From NCBI GenBank assembly GCA_016703765.1, contig JADJBL010000003.1, positions 1 through 64,000 of the forward strand: a stretch of DNA of 64,000 nt. The letters are read 5' to 3'. Source of the DNA: Saprospirales bacterium (GTDB taxonomy: Bacteria > Bacteroidota > Bacteroidia > Chitinophagales > Saprospiraceae). The notes beneath the pieces were generated by a model. The model was not told the DNA's origin. It saw only the letters and a program-made list of their open reading frames with translations, and searched no databases. Every line of letters begins with the position of its first letter. Position 1 is the stretch's first letter. Position numbers and translations under genes: made by a program. Shown here piece by piece: positions 25,018-33,249 of this stretch.

Positions 25018-25035
25018 CGTTGGAAAAACAACGGC

Positions 25036-25638
25036 ATGAGCACCAAAGACCGGATTTTAGAGGCGGCATTGAGGCAATTCAACGAGCTCGGCACCGACCA
25101 GACCACCCTGCGCAGCCTGGCTGAAGAATTGGGTATCAGCCACGGCAACCTCTGCTATCATTTCAAAAATACTGACGCGCTGATCGAGGCCTTATACGAC
25201 TGCCTGATCGCGGAGATCGAGGAGCAGGTCATCCAGTCGCAGCATCCCGATAATGAGTTGGAGGAAATGGTCTTGCAGGCGGAAACGACTTTTCGCCTGT
25301 TGTACAAATACCGTTTTTTGCTCCTCGATCTGGTGCGGATCACCCGGCGGATTGAGAGCATCCGGCAGAAGTTCAGGGCGGTGATGCAGTTGCGCCGGCT
25401 ACAGTTTCACGTCACTTTCGGCCATCTGGTGCGGAGGGGTTTGATGCGGGAAGAGTGGGTCCCCGGCCTGCACGACCGGCTGATCACCAACCTGCTGGTG
25501 TTGGGCGATAATTGGATACCCAACGCGGAGATCCATTTCGACGAAAAGGGAGAGTCGGTGATCCGGTATTATTTCGAAGCGTTCAAGGCGGGATTGACGC
25601 CCTATCTCACGGAGCAGGGGATGGAGGCGTTCAGGTAG
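25036..25638 (+). CDS. TetR-family transcriptional regulator
   Basis: The 200-residue protein starts MSTKDRILEAALRQFNELGTDQTTLRSLAEELGISHGNLCYHFKNTDALIEALY, a standard TetR helix-turn-helix, with recognition helix at about 33-43. The rest is helical (ligand and dimer domain), including LLYKYRFLLLDLVRITRR. The ligand is unknown. ATG 25036 is chosen because an upstream in-frame ATG lies too close to the promoter box. The operator between this gene and the divergent membrane-protein set suggests autoregulation plus control of that set. Confidence 0.88.
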   Translation: MSTKDRILEAALRQFNELGTDQTTLRSLAEELGISHGNLCYHFKNTDALIEALYDCLIAEIEEQVIQSQHPDNELEEMVLQAETTFRLLYKYRFLLLDLVRITRRIESIRQKFRAVMQLRRLQFHVTFGHLVRRGLMREEWVPGLHDRLITNLLVLGDNWIPNAEIHFDEKGESVIRYYFEAFKAGLTPYLTEQGMEAFR

Positions 25639-26302
25639 GCGGCCAATACCCCATCAAATCTATGAACCAGATCTTCAACTGGTTCTTGACCCTTTTCCGA
25701 AAATTTTTGATTTTTCTGAAAAACGATTCCCGCTTCGGGGCGGTGTAATTGGATTTGTTGTAATGCGGGAAAGGCGTATCCGGGATCGGTTTGCCGAGAA
25801 AGGGGCAGAGTTTTTCCCAGCGATCGCCTTTTGTGAAATCGAGTACGAGCAGGTCGTGCGGCCTGTTTTTGAAATATTCGAGCACCTCCAGGTTGTGTTG
25901 CGAATAGACCCGGATCGTATTTTCCCGGTCGTCTTTGGGCAGGCCTTTGCCCCGGCCGTAGATCCATTCGTGCTGGGCGCTCCTCAGATCGCCGATATGT
26001 TTGGACACGCTTTTGTACCAGTCGTTTTCATCGCGGACTGTGAGGATGAACTTGCAGCCGGGTATTCTCTGATCCAGCACTTTGTAGATCATGTACCAAG
26101 GGGTATCCTCCAGGGCGTCGTAGTTTTTTATGATCCGGAGTATCCGGTCGTAGTTGCCCCGCAGGATGGGGATCAGCGCCCTGGGGGTGGTATCCTTGAC
26201 GGAGTACCCCAGTATTTTCAGGGCTTCCCTCAGGGTGGAGGTGCCTGTTTTTTGAAAGCCTACGCCGATGATTTTGCCTTTGCCTTGCATTGTTATCTGC
26301 AT
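25631..26302 (-). CDS. Sulfotransferase-family protein
   Basis: The 223-residue protein carries the PAPS-binding P-loop GVGFQKTGTSTL at about 13-24. A downstream block (IPGCKFILTVRDENDWYKSV, about 79-98) contains the conserved TVRD and Trp-Tyr seen in the family that transfers sulfate to carbohydrates or small molecules. The substrate is unknown. The C-terminus is basic (RKIKNFRKRVKNQLK). Its stop overlaps the end of the convergent TetR gene by eight bases. The upstream region is the triple palindrome, which may double as its leader. The start could also be the internal ATG at 26290. Confidence 0.75.
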   Translation of the reverse strand: MQITMQGKGKIIGVGFQKTGTSTLREALKILGYSVKDTTPRALIPILRGNYDRILRIIKNYDALEDTPWYMIYKVLDQRIPGCKFILTVRDENDWYKSVSKHIGDLRSAQHEWIYGRGKGLPKDDRENTIRVYSQHNLEVLEYFKNRPHDLLVLDFTKGDRWEKLCPFLGKPIPDTPFPHYNKSNYTAPKRESFFRKIKNFRKRVKNQLKIWFIDLMGYWPPT

Positions 26303-26303
26303 A

Positions 26304-26481
26304 GTGACCGGGTGACTCAGTCACCCGGTCACTCAGAAAGATTCAATTAATTGATTTTTAATATTTTATCTATTTTCTCTTCACCGGGTGACTAAGTCAC
26401 CCGGTGATCAAAAAATTCAATTAATTGATTTTTAACATCTTACCTGTTTTGTCCTCACCGGGTGACTCAGTCACCCGGTGA
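26304..26481. repeat. Tandem array of three near-identical palindromes
   Basis: Perfect palindromes of 27-29 bases with core CCGGGTGACT-N-AGTCACCCGG are centred at 26318, 26394 and 26468. They are separated by two spacers that are near copies of each other (both contain AATTCAATTAATTGATTTTTAA). The repeat period is 74-76 bases. The middle base of each palindrome is C, A and C. The last palindrome contains the stop codon of the gene at 26471. Confidence 0.9.
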
Positions 26482-26917
26482 CTATGTGTTTTTTTAGGGG
26501 AAAAGTAAATCTCGCCATCATCAGCGAGCTAAAAATCAACGCCGTACAAACAATAGGAGGCAGGAAAGTAAGGAAGGCCATCACCAGGAAACAGACCCCG
26601 AAAATGACCAACTCGATATGGATCAAGCCTTTCCAGATGTGGAGTTCGGCCTTTTGCCGGAGCATAAACCAGTTGAGCACCCCCCCGAAAAGGAGGAGCA
26701 GGGGAAAACAGGCACTCATGGAGGTGTACAAATCGTGCATGGTGGCGGTGAATCCGTTGCCCATGTCCATTTGGTAGGTCGTCATCAGGTCGATCAGTTG
26801 CCGCTCGGTCTCGTTGCCCGCCACCGGCTTGCCGAGGAAGCTGAGGGAGTGAAAGGCGGCCGTGAGGAATTGAAGCGCGATGGCGGCTTTGATCCAAAAA
26901 GTGTGTTTCTTCAACAT
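26471..26917 (-). CDS. Four-span membrane protein of unknown function
   Basis: The 148-residue protein has hydrophobic helices at about 8-28, 66-88, 96-116 and 118-137, with a periplasmic or cytoplasmic loop (GKPVAGNETERQLIDLMTTYQMDMG) after the first. The C-terminal residues HIVTG and the TGA stop are encoded inside the third palindrome of the repeat array, so the gene end seems to have been remodelled by the repeat. It is the last gene of the eight-gene minus-strand set, 17 bases after the SIMPL gene. No family assigned. Confidence 0.65.
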   Translation of the reverse strand: MLKKHTFWIKAAIALQFLTAAFHSLSFLGKPVAGNETERQLIDLMTTYQMDMGNGFTATMHDLYTSMSACFPLLLLFGGVLNWFMLRQKAELHIWKGLIHIELVIFGVCFLVMAFLTFLPPIVCTALIFSSLMMARFTFPLKKHIVTG

Positions 26918-26934
26918 GGTAAGAAGGGGTTAAA

Positions 26935-27657
26935 TTATTGAATAGAAAACCTGCAAAAAATCTCCGATCGGGTTTTGATCTTTTCAAACTGGATCTCGCC
27001 GCTTTGCTCGCTCCCGATCCTGATCCCGTCGATGTAATAAGTCGCCGTTCCCTTGCGGCTTCCCTGAACGTTTACCTCGGAATTATAGAATGACCCGTCC
27101 AAAGTTTGTTCCCTAATTATCATTGGTTTTCCCATTTGCTCCCCGATGGCGGCAAGCAGGTAAGCCGCCTTCTCCTTCGCGGCTTTGAGCGCCAGGATTT
27201 TCACCTCCCGGCGCAGGCTGTCCATTTTCGAATAGCTCACCCGGGAGATGGAGGCGTCTTTTATTTCCAGTTGCTCCAATTCCTGGTACACCCGACCCAC
27301 CGTGGCAGCGTCGGAGACCTTCAGGATATAGTCTTTCCGGGTTATGACATCTTTGGTCTTCCAACGCACCTTGACATAACTGGCGTCCGCATCCGAAAGG
27401 ACCAGCTTGTCGCGGTCAATGCCCAGTTTTTGGATCGATTCCAGGAGTTCTGCCTCCTGTTCCTCGATCGTGATCTTGACTTTGTTGACGTATTTTTCCA
27501 CGATGGAGATCCCGATGTAAATCTCATCGGGTATGACTTCCAGTTCCGCGGATCCGGTAACTTCAATATACGGTTGTTCTTCGGCCGGAGATTGTCCGAA
27601 GGAGGAAAGGGCCAGGCTCAGAAAGCCACATGCCAGAAGGATTTTGGCGTTTTTCAT
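26935..27657 (-). CDS. SIMPL-domain (DUF541) periplasmic protein
   Basis: The 240-residue protein has a signal peptide (to about residue 21, FGQ) followed by the SIMPL/DUF541 domain. EQPYIEVTGSAELEVIPDEIYIGISI is the defining first block, and ALKAAKEKAAYLLAAIGEQMGKPM is the second. The family is related to interleukin-1-receptor-associated SIMPL and to BP26; in bacteria it forms periplasmic or surface oligomers of unclear function. It is gene seven of an eight-gene set of exported proteins. Confidence 0.85.
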   Translation of the reverse strand: MKNAKILLACGFLSLALSSFGQSPAEEQPYIEVTGSAELEVIPDEIYIGISIVEKYVNKVKITIEEQEAELLESIQKLGIDRDKLVLSDADASYVKVRWKTKDVITRKDYILKVSDAATVGRVYQELEQLEIKDASISRVSYSKMDSLRREVKILALKAAKEKAAYLLAAIGEQMGKPMIIREQTLDGSFYNSEVNVQGSRKGTATYYIDGIRIGSEQSGEIQFEKIKTRSEIFCRFSIQ

Positions 27658-27689
27658 AATTTCAGTTTTAAAATTTAATATTTCCCAAT

Positions 27690-28346
27690 TCAGTCGCTCA
27701 ATATCAGGTTGCGAACTCCCGTCCAGACGCCTTTTTCCGACTTCACCACATCGACCATGCCTGGCCCCCCCGGGAATCTCGGGTCGGAACTTTCTCTTTC
27801 CGAAACATAAGGATCGTCCTTGAAAACGAAGTCATTTATATAAAAAACTTTCCCACCGCCCGGAATTTTCACGGCTGCGTGGATATGGGCCGGGGCCGTA
27901 CTTTTTGGATAGGAGGCCGGCCGGATGGTTTGGATTTCATAGCGGCCGTTCTGGTCGGTCCGGCACCAGCCGTGCAGATATCCGTGCCATTTCTGGACAC
28001 CGGTCTCTTTGCCTTTTTGGGCATAGATTCCTTTGTTGTTGGTATGGTAGGCGTACAACAACACGTCTGGCAATGGGGTCTTGCCGTCCGCCTTGTAAAC
28101 GGTCCCTTTGAGGTGCAGGCGCTCGCCGGGCTCTTCCTCCCCGCAGATACTCATGATGTGGCTGAGGGTAGCCGGCATGTTCACGAAGTAACAGTTGATG
28201 TTCGCGTCGGGGTCGTCGCAATCGCCGGGCCGGACCTGAAGAGACGCAGATTTGGATTCGGGATTTGCCGAGGGATCGGTTTTGCAGGAAAACAGAAATA
28301 AGGCAGGTAGCAAGAGGGCGGCGGAGAAATTTTTAATGGGTATCAT
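27690..28346 (-). CDS. Intradiol dioxygenase-like lipoprotein
   Basis: The 218-residue lipoprotein has lipobox LFSC (Cys21). The mature part has the beta-sandwich core of intradiol ring-cleavage dioxygenases: LHLKGTVYKADGKTPLPDVLLYAYHTN, GWCRTDQNGRYEIQTIRPASYP, then APAHIHAAV. The AHIH pair matches the two His iron ligands, and Tyr in GRYEI and ASYP stand near the expected Tyr ligands. The family normally acts on catechol-type rings in the cytosol; lipoprotein versions are known from Bacteroidota, with unknown substrates. It is gene six of the exported set. Confidence 0.75.
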   Translation of the reverse strand: MIPIKNFSAALLLPALFLFSCKTDPSANPESKSASLQVRPGDCDDPDANINCYFVNMPATLSHIMSICGEEEPGERLHLKGTVYKADGKTPLPDVLLYAYHTNNKGIYAQKGKETGVQKWHGYLHGWCRTDQNGRYEIQTIRPASYPKSTAPAHIHAAVKIPGGGKVFYINDFVFKDDPYVSERESSDPRFPGGPGMVDVVKSEKGVWTGVRNLILSD

Positions 28347-28365
28347 GTTTGAAGGTTTACATGGA

Positions 28366-28857
28366 TCACTCCACCACCGTCACGACCCCCGATTCCGCCG
28401 TATTGCTCCAATGCCCCGCCCTGTCGCGGATCCGGAGGGTAAAAGTGGTGGTTTCTGCGTTGTTTGCCGCATTCAGCAAAATGGTGTGATCCAGCACGAT
28501 ATCCAGTTCGCCCTGTATGGCGATGCTCGCGTTCAAGGGCGCCCGGGGGGAAAGATGATACAGGAAAATCAACAAGCCCGGATCCCGCTGATCCACCAGT
28601 TCGATGGTGTAATCGTCGGGGTCTTCCGTGCCCAGATCGCCGTCGCCGTCGAGGTATTTGATCTTGAAAACCAGGGGGTCTTCGTATGCCTTTACCTGGC
28701 TTGCCGACACGCTCAGCAACTCGATCTGCGGCTCGATGTCGATACCGGGCAGCAGGTCGTCCTCGATGGTGCTCATCTTTTCCTTCGTGCAGGAAAATAC
28801 ACTCAAGAGAGCAAGGACAACAAAAAATGAAACCGGTTTCAAACAGTTTTTTGGCAT
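28366..28857 (-). CDS. Lipoprotein with one Ig-like domain, unknown function
   Basis: The 163-residue lipoprotein has lipobox VFSC (Cys23). The rest looks like an all-beta domain with acidic loops (YLDGDGDLGTEDPDDYTIEL) and ends RIRDRAGHWSNTAESGVVTV, which resembles Ig- or cadherin-like folds with a calcium-binding DxDGD loop. I do not recognise a named family. It is gene five of the exported set, 15-19 bases from each neighbour, which supports cotranscription. Confidence 0.6.
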   Translation of the reverse strand: MPKNCLKPVSFFVVLALLSVFSCTKEKMSTIEDDLLPGIDIEPQIELLSVSASQVKAYEDPLVFKIKYLDGDGDLGTEDPDDYTIELVDQRDPGLLIFLYHLSPRAPLNASIAIQGELDIVLDHTILLNAANNAETTTFTLRIRDRAGHWSNTAESGVVTVVE

Positions 28858-28872
28858 CGGTGTGAAATTTTT

Positions 28873-29865
28873 TCAAAGCGCGATAAACGCGAAATAAGTC
28901 TGCAAGGGTATCTGGCTCTCGTTCTCCGGAATCTCGGTCGGAGCGCTATGGTCCGAATCCTTTACGTAGGTCCGGAAATAGACGACCTGCCCGGGCAGAA
29001 AACCCAGGACCGCCGGATTGATCGTCACTTTTTGATAGTGCGGTAGTGGAAAGCCCGCCGGCTGGCTGAACACGCTGTCGAAAAAGTCCGGTATCAGGGT
29101 GAGCTCCATATTCAGCTCGATGGCATTGCTAAAATCGACGGGATCGGTGGAGAATTTAATTTTGTTGTAGGTTAAAAAATTTCCCAGGGTCGAATCTCCG
29201 GCGGGGGTGACGTCGAGGTACAAAAACCAGAGGGTCAGGTCTTCATCGGCCGGGGTCATGAACGGGTTGTAAAAAACGGGACCCCTGGCGGTATCGACCC
29301 GGAAATCGCCCTGGTTCGGCAAGACGCCCACCACGCCGTAGCAGGTGGGTTGAAGGCTGCTCTGAGAGGGCCCCTGCCCGTAAATATCTTTTGCGCCGCC
29401 CATGATCCAGGCGCCGATCTTTTGCAATACCTGCGGCGTGAGCTTATTTCCGCTGGAGGGCATCCGCTCGAAATTGGGCGGATTGTGCCGGTTGATGCGG
29501 TGCCACATCATCGATTGGCTGGTGTCCCCCGGGCTCACGCGGTATGCCAGCGGGCCGGTCGGGTAGTTCTTGACGATGGGGTGGTACACCAGCGAATTAT
29601 AAGCGCTTTGCACCGTGCGAAAATCGGGCTCGAAGGTCCCGTCGTGGCAACCGGGCACGTTGCAGGACTTGGAGAATACATAGGTGTGCAGCCCCAGAAA
29701 GGTATTCGAGTCCACCGGCGGCAGAGGGTTCTCGTTGTTGGGGTATTCGATGTCGTCGAAAGGGTTGTGCGGCGGATCGGGCAGGGGGATTTCCTCCTGG
29801 AAATTCCTGGTACATCCCAGTCCTAGCAGCGCAATAGCGGAAAATAGAAAAAATGCTTTATTCAT
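28873..29865 (-). CDS. Cytochrome c-type lipoprotein, single CX4CH motif
   Basis: The 330-residue lipoprotein has lipobox GLGC (Cys18), then SCNVPGCHDGTFEPDFRTV with CX4CH at about residue 73, MWHRINRHNPPNFERMPSSGNKLTP, where the RMPSSG Met may be an axial ligand, and a beta-rich C-terminal half. The haem motif has the same C-x4-C-H layout as the two cytochrome lipoproteins at 20.3-23.7 kb. It sits directly after the DUF1501 gene, a pairing typical of planctomycete-type surface modules. Confidence 0.75.
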   Translation of the reverse strand: MNKAFFLFSAIALLGLGCTRNFQEEIPLPDPPHNPFDDIEYPNNENPLPPVDSNTFLGLHTYVFSKSCNVPGCHDGTFEPDFRTVQSAYNSLVYHPIVKNYPTGPLAYRVSPGDTSQSMMWHRINRHNPPNFERMPSSGNKLTPQVLQKIGAWIMGGAKDIYGQGPSQSSLQPTCYGVVGVLPNQGDFRVDTARGPVFYNPFMTPADEDLTLWFLYLDVTPAGDSTLGNFLTYNKIKFSTDPVDFSNAIELNMELTLIPDFFDSVFSQPAGFPLPHYQKVTINPAVLGFLPGQVVYFRTYVKDSDHSAPTEIPENESQIPLQTYFAFIAL

Positions 29866-29883
29866 GACCTTCGGTTGCTGCGT

Positions 29884-31215
29884 TTATACAAAAGCCTCGT
29901 CCAAAACCCTTCCCGGCAGGAGGTAAGAAGGAATTTCCTCGTGAAAACCAAGAATATGCGCAATAGTCGGCACGATATCGATCGATTCGCCCACCGGGTT
30001 GTTGGGCGAGCCGAAATTTTGCCCCTGGGCCACTTTCCCGGAAGGCCCCGCCACGATGGCGAAAAGTCGCCGCGAGTTGTCGTCGCCCGTATGGTCGTAT
30101 GCGCGAAGGCCGTTGCCGTCGACGAGGTTGTTGCTCTCCATGTTGCGCCCGTGCTCGGGGATGCAGATCATGATCGTATCGTCTTTCAGCACGGGGTGTT
30201 GCTGGATCTTGTTCCAAAGCCATCCCACGCCGTAGTCGGCCCAGTGGAGGAGGTTGACGTAGGAGCTGAAGTCCGAATGGCACACGTCGAGGTTGGTGGT
30301 GTTGACCACGAGCAACTCTGGCGCAAAGCGGTCGAGCACCTCCCAGGCGCCCGTGAGGGCGATGCCGTCGCCGCTGAGCAAGCTGTAATCGTTGCCCGGC
30401 GTCGGCACTTCGATGGTGCCGGACTGCACCTTCGCGATGGTGTCGAGGTAAAAATTCTTGATCGCCTCCCGGTCCTCGGGCCTGTTCTGCAAGCCCGGTA
30501 GGTTTTCCGCGGAAAGGGGGAAATTTTTGTCCAGCAGGGATTTCAACTGGTTGATGCGGCTCACGTCGTCGGGCTGGTAGGCCACGGCGTTGCCAAACTG
30601 TTCGAGGCCCGCGCCGGCAAACACGGTGAGCGGGCGGAGATAATTTGCGCCGTACGCCGGACCGTAGGAGGGGTGCAGGCTGTAGTTCAGCGAGGGGTAG
30701 GGCCCTAGTCCTTCCGAGATCCACCAGGCGTTGATGGCGCTGCGCTCGGGGTCGGAGTGCCTGCGGTAATATTCGAACAGGGTCGGATAGTCCGGGTTGA
30801 TATTGAGGTTGAGCCCTGTTTCGGTATAGTTGCCCGTGATGGCGACGGTATGGCCGTTGTAATGGCCCGTGGGACCGGTTTTATACCGCACTTCCCGGAA
30901 GAGGGAGCCCTGCATGGACAGGGGATTGGCCAGGATCTTCGGCCATTTGGAATAAACCAGGTTTTGTGTGGGCGCAGCGCCAGACAGGAGGTTTTCCATG
31001 AGGTTGCCCCCTGTGAGAATGCCCTGATTGAACAGGTACTGCTGCTCCACTGATTCCTGGTTGCGGATGCCGCCCGCAAACAGCACGTACACCACGTGGT
31101 TGACCACCCGCGCGCCCGTCGCAGCAAAGAGCCGTCCGGTAGGCAATATGTATGGCGCCGCGATGGCCGTGGCCGCCGTCAGTGCCGTCTTTTTAATGAA
31201 ATCTCTTCTTTTCAC
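29884..31215 (-). CDS. DUF1501 family protein, Tat-exported
   Basis: The 443-residue protein begins MKRRDFIKKTALTAATAIAAPYI, a twin-arginine signal (RRDFIKK), so it is folded before export. It belongs to the alkaline-phosphatase-like superfamily as DUF1501: metal- and phosphate-site motifs are replaced by family blocks such as HTVAITGNYTETGLNLN and DTIMICIPEHGRNMESNN, ending ESIDIVPTIAHILGF. DUF1501 proteins are unusual in usually sitting with DUF1549/DUF1553/cytochrome proteins, and here neighbours of that kind are present. Enzymatic activity is unknown. Confidence 0.85.
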   Translation of the reverse strand: MKRRDFIKKTALTAATAIAAPYILPTGRLFAATGARVVNHVVYVLFAGGIRNQESVEQQYLFNQGILTGGNLMENLLSGAAPTQNLVYSKWPKILANPLSMQGSLFREVRYKTGPTGHYNGHTVAITGNYTETGLNLNINPDYPTLFEYYRRHSDPERSAINAWWISEGLGPYPSLNYSLHPSYGPAYGANYLRPLTVFAGAGLEQFGNAVAYQPDDVSRINQLKSLLDKNFPLSAENLPGLQNRPEDREAIKNFYLDTIAKVQSGTIEVPTPGNDYSLLSGDGIALTGAWEVLDRFAPELLVVNTTNLDVCHSDFSSYVNLLHWADYGVGWLWNKIQQHPVLKDDTIMICIPEHGRNMESNNLVDGNGLRAYDHTGDDNSRRLFAIVAGPSGKVAQGQNFGSPNNPVGESIDIVPTIAHILGFHEEIPSYLLPGRVLDEAFV

Positions 31216-31233
31216 GATGTGGAAGTTACGGGA

Positions 31234-31740
31234 TCAATAAAACTGGTATTCATTGGCAAGCGCAAACCCCTGATAGATCAGTTCCGGCGTGAGCTCCAGA
31301 TCGGATTCGATCATTTCGCGCAGCTCATAGACTTCGTAAGGGCTTGGGAGGCGGAGGAAAAAGCGGATATAGGTGTTCTCGATAAATTGCCCGATATCGG
31401 CCCTCATCTCTGCGTCGGAGGGGATGATTGCCCCGCCGCCGTTGATGTAGTTGTTGAGCACGAGCTCGTCGATCAGTTGCTTGTCGCCGCTGGCCAGGCG
31501 CAATTCGGAGAGCTGGGCCAGGTCGGAAGGGGGAATGGTGGATTGAAACAGGTTGGCGTACAGAATGGATAGATATTGCTCGGAGCTCTTCTGCTTGGTT
31601 TTCTCCACATTCGACTGGTATAGCGTGTCGCCGTTGATGCCGTAGATATAGTTGTCGGGCACGACCTCGCGGATGGTGGTAATTTCCTTTTTGCAGGAAA
31701 GAGTTGGGAGGAGAAGAAGGGCGAAGAGTAAGAGCCTCAT
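31234..31740 (-). CDS. Lipoprotein of unknown function
   Basis: The 168-residue lipoprotein has lipobox TLSC (Cys16) followed by KKEITTIREVVPDNYIYGINGDTLYQSNVEKTKQKSSEQYLSILYANLFQ. The helical remainder (ELVLNNYINGGGAIIPSDAEMRADIGQFIENTYIRFFLRLPSPYEVYELREMIESDLELTP) resembles the C-terminal half of DUF1549-like proteins, in which a catalytic-like domain follows a helical pair. I see weak similarity of the motif RFFLRLPSPYE to LLGREPLELE of the upstream gene. It lies between the DUF1549-like and DUF1501 genes. No named family. Confidence 0.6.
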   Translation of the reverse strand: MRLLLFALLLLPTLSCKKEITTIREVVPDNYIYGINGDTLYQSNVEKTKQKSSEQYLSILYANLFQSTIPPSDLAQLSELRLASGDKQLIDELVLNNYINGGGAIIPSDAEMRADIGQFIENTYIRFFLRLPSPYEVYELREMIESDLELTPELIYQGFALANEYQFY

Positions 31741-31760
31741 TTTTAGGGGATTGTTGGGGA

Positions 31761-32657
31761 TTAGAAACCTGCGTACTCGTCGGTGATAGCTACTTGCACC
31801 TGGATGTCCTGATAATCTTTGCCGGTATGAAGGTCGATGGTTGCCAGGCCCATTTCGGGGGAGGTGGGTTTCCGCGCCAACAACTGGCCGTATATATCGA
31901 ACACCAGCCCCTGGTTGAACTCGGGCGCCTGGGTGACGATGTCCAGAAAATCGTTTTTGCTGTTGCCGTCCTTGAAGAGCAACTGGGCAGGGAATCCATC
32001 CACCATGCTGATGCCGGCGGCTTCTTCGGTGGCGGTGGGGGCGCGTTTGAAGAAATTTTCAAAACAGGCCAGCACGAAGTTGAAACTGCCCATGTTGATC
32101 TGGTCGTAGATGCTGTTGTAGGCCATGCGGGAAAGGAACCCCCGGGTGTCGATCGCGCCGCTTTGGTAATCCGGAAGGGCGTTGTACAGGTCGTCCATTT
32201 TTGCGATCTCCGGCACGAGGAACTGGGCCAGGGCCAGGTCGCCGTTCTGGATAGCCAGGTCGTAGACGAATTCCAACGTAGCCAGTTCGTCGGCGATCTC
32301 CTGGCGGGTGATGCCGTTGAGCACCGAGCCGCTGTAGATTTCCCAAAACCTTTGGTAGTATTCGTCCTCCTCCAGGATGTTGCGGACGACCGATTCGCGC
32401 ACTTCTTCCTTCAGCTCGCCGTCGCGGAGGATGGTGGTGGCGGCGTCGAGTTCCAGTTCCAGGGGTTCGCGGCCCAGCAGGTCGATATAGATCTTGTTGA
32501 CGTACGTCCGGATCTGGAGGGTGGTCACCCCCGAATATGGAGGCGGTTCATTGTCCGGAATGACCACATTCTCGTGATCGATCTGGTAGATAGTTTCCTT
32601 AGTCGTGCATTGAACGAGTGAAAGGGCAAGGGCCAGAAGGAGCGCGATGCGGGGCAT
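31761..32657 (-). CDS. DUF1549-like lipoprotein (first gene of the eight-gene exported set)
   Basis: From ATG 32657 the product is 298 residues with lipobox LVQC (about residue 17). The mature part has TTLQIRTYVNKIYIDLLGREPLELELDAATTIL, similar to the opening of DUF1549 (IYLDLLGRxPT), which is a planctomycete-type module. Helical repeats and a C-terminal region rich in NxxLDIVTQAPEFNQGL follow. An upstream in-frame start was rejected because it lacks a signal peptide. A weak promoter box (TAAATTTT, near 32674-32667) lies just before it. Gaps to the next seven genes are 15-32 bases, so one transcript is likely. Confidence 0.65.
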   Translation of the reverse strand: MPRIALLLALALSLVQCTTKETIYQIDHENVVIPDNEPPPYSGVTTLQIRTYVNKIYIDLLGREPLELELDAATTILRDGELKEEVRESVVRNILEEDEYYQRFWEIYSGSVLNGITRQEIADELATLEFVYDLAIQNGDLALAQFLVPEIAKMDDLYNALPDYQSGAIDTRGFLSRMAYNSIYDQINMGSFNFVLACFENFFKRAPTATEEAAGISMVDGFPAQLLFKDGNSKNDFLDIVTQAPEFNQGLVFDIYGQLLARKPTSPEMGLATIDLHTGKDYQDIQVQVAITDEYAGF

Positions 32658-32841
32658 TGGAGGAAAATTTAGGCTGACTGGTTTATCGGGAGCAAGACAA
32701 CATGGTGCAAGGAGCAGGGATATAGGCCTCCCCAAATATAGGGCCTTGAGTGGAGAGTTGCAAGGAGAGCGGGGTGGGGGAGAAAAATTGAACTTTTTTA
32801 TCCCCAAAAATCTTTATCTTTCATAAAACTTTTGTGTGAAA

Positions 32842-33249
32842 ATGAATATGCAGTCGACCAAACTGGAGCTCATCAAAAAAATTGCATCTATCCAAAGCGA
32901 AGAGTTGTTGGAAAAGATCAAGCATTTTTTGCGGGAAGAAGACGTCGATTTGGAAATTCCTGAAAAGGCGCCTTCATTAAACAAGAAAGAAACGGAGCTT
33001 TTGTTAAAGATCAATGAAGGACTTCCGGAAGCAGTCCAATTAAGGTATAATGAACTGCTAAGCAAGTTGTCTGCTGAATCATTGACGCCGCCTGAACATA
33101 ATGAACTATTGTTGTTGGTTCCCAAGGTAGAGGCAAAAAACGCGGAAAGGTTAAAGTATTTGGCACAACTGGCCAAATTATGGAATACGTCGGTCGATGG
33201 GGTCATGGATCGTTTGGGAATCAAACCGCCACCTGTTTTTTATGCCTAG
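32842..33249 (+). CDS. Small helical protein paired with an HNH nuclease
   Basis: The 135-residue soluble protein is predicted almost wholly helical: STKLELIKKIASIQSEELLEKIKHFL, then ETELLLKINEGLPEAVQLRYNELLSKLSAESLTPPEHNELLLLV and NAERLKYLAQLAKLWNTSVDGVMDRLGIKPP. I have no name for it, but I recall the same two-gene unit (helical protein with a YNELLxKL-LTxxEHxELLxL-KxAERLxYLxxLAxL pattern, then HNH nuclease) in Bacteroidota and cyanobacteria. It overlaps the HNH start by eight bases. A TATCTTTC box is near 32817-32824. It might be an antitoxin or immunity partner. That is a hypothesis. Confidence 0.6.
   Translation: MNMQSTKLELIKKIASIQSEELLEKIKHFLREEDVDLEIPEKAPSLNKKETELLLKINEGLPEAVQLRYNELLSKLSAESLTPPEHNELLLLVPKVEAKNAERLKYLAQLAKLWNTSVDGVMDRLGIKPPPVFYA

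Noticed and set aside
26304..26481. CRISPR array
   Set aside because: The repeats are perfect palindromes and the spacers are near copies of each other, with only three units and no cas genes nearby.
29884..31215. Calling the DUF1501 gene an alkaline phosphatase or sulfatase
   Set aside because: It belongs to the superfamily fold, but I do not see a conserved catalytic Ser/Thr or formylglycine site.
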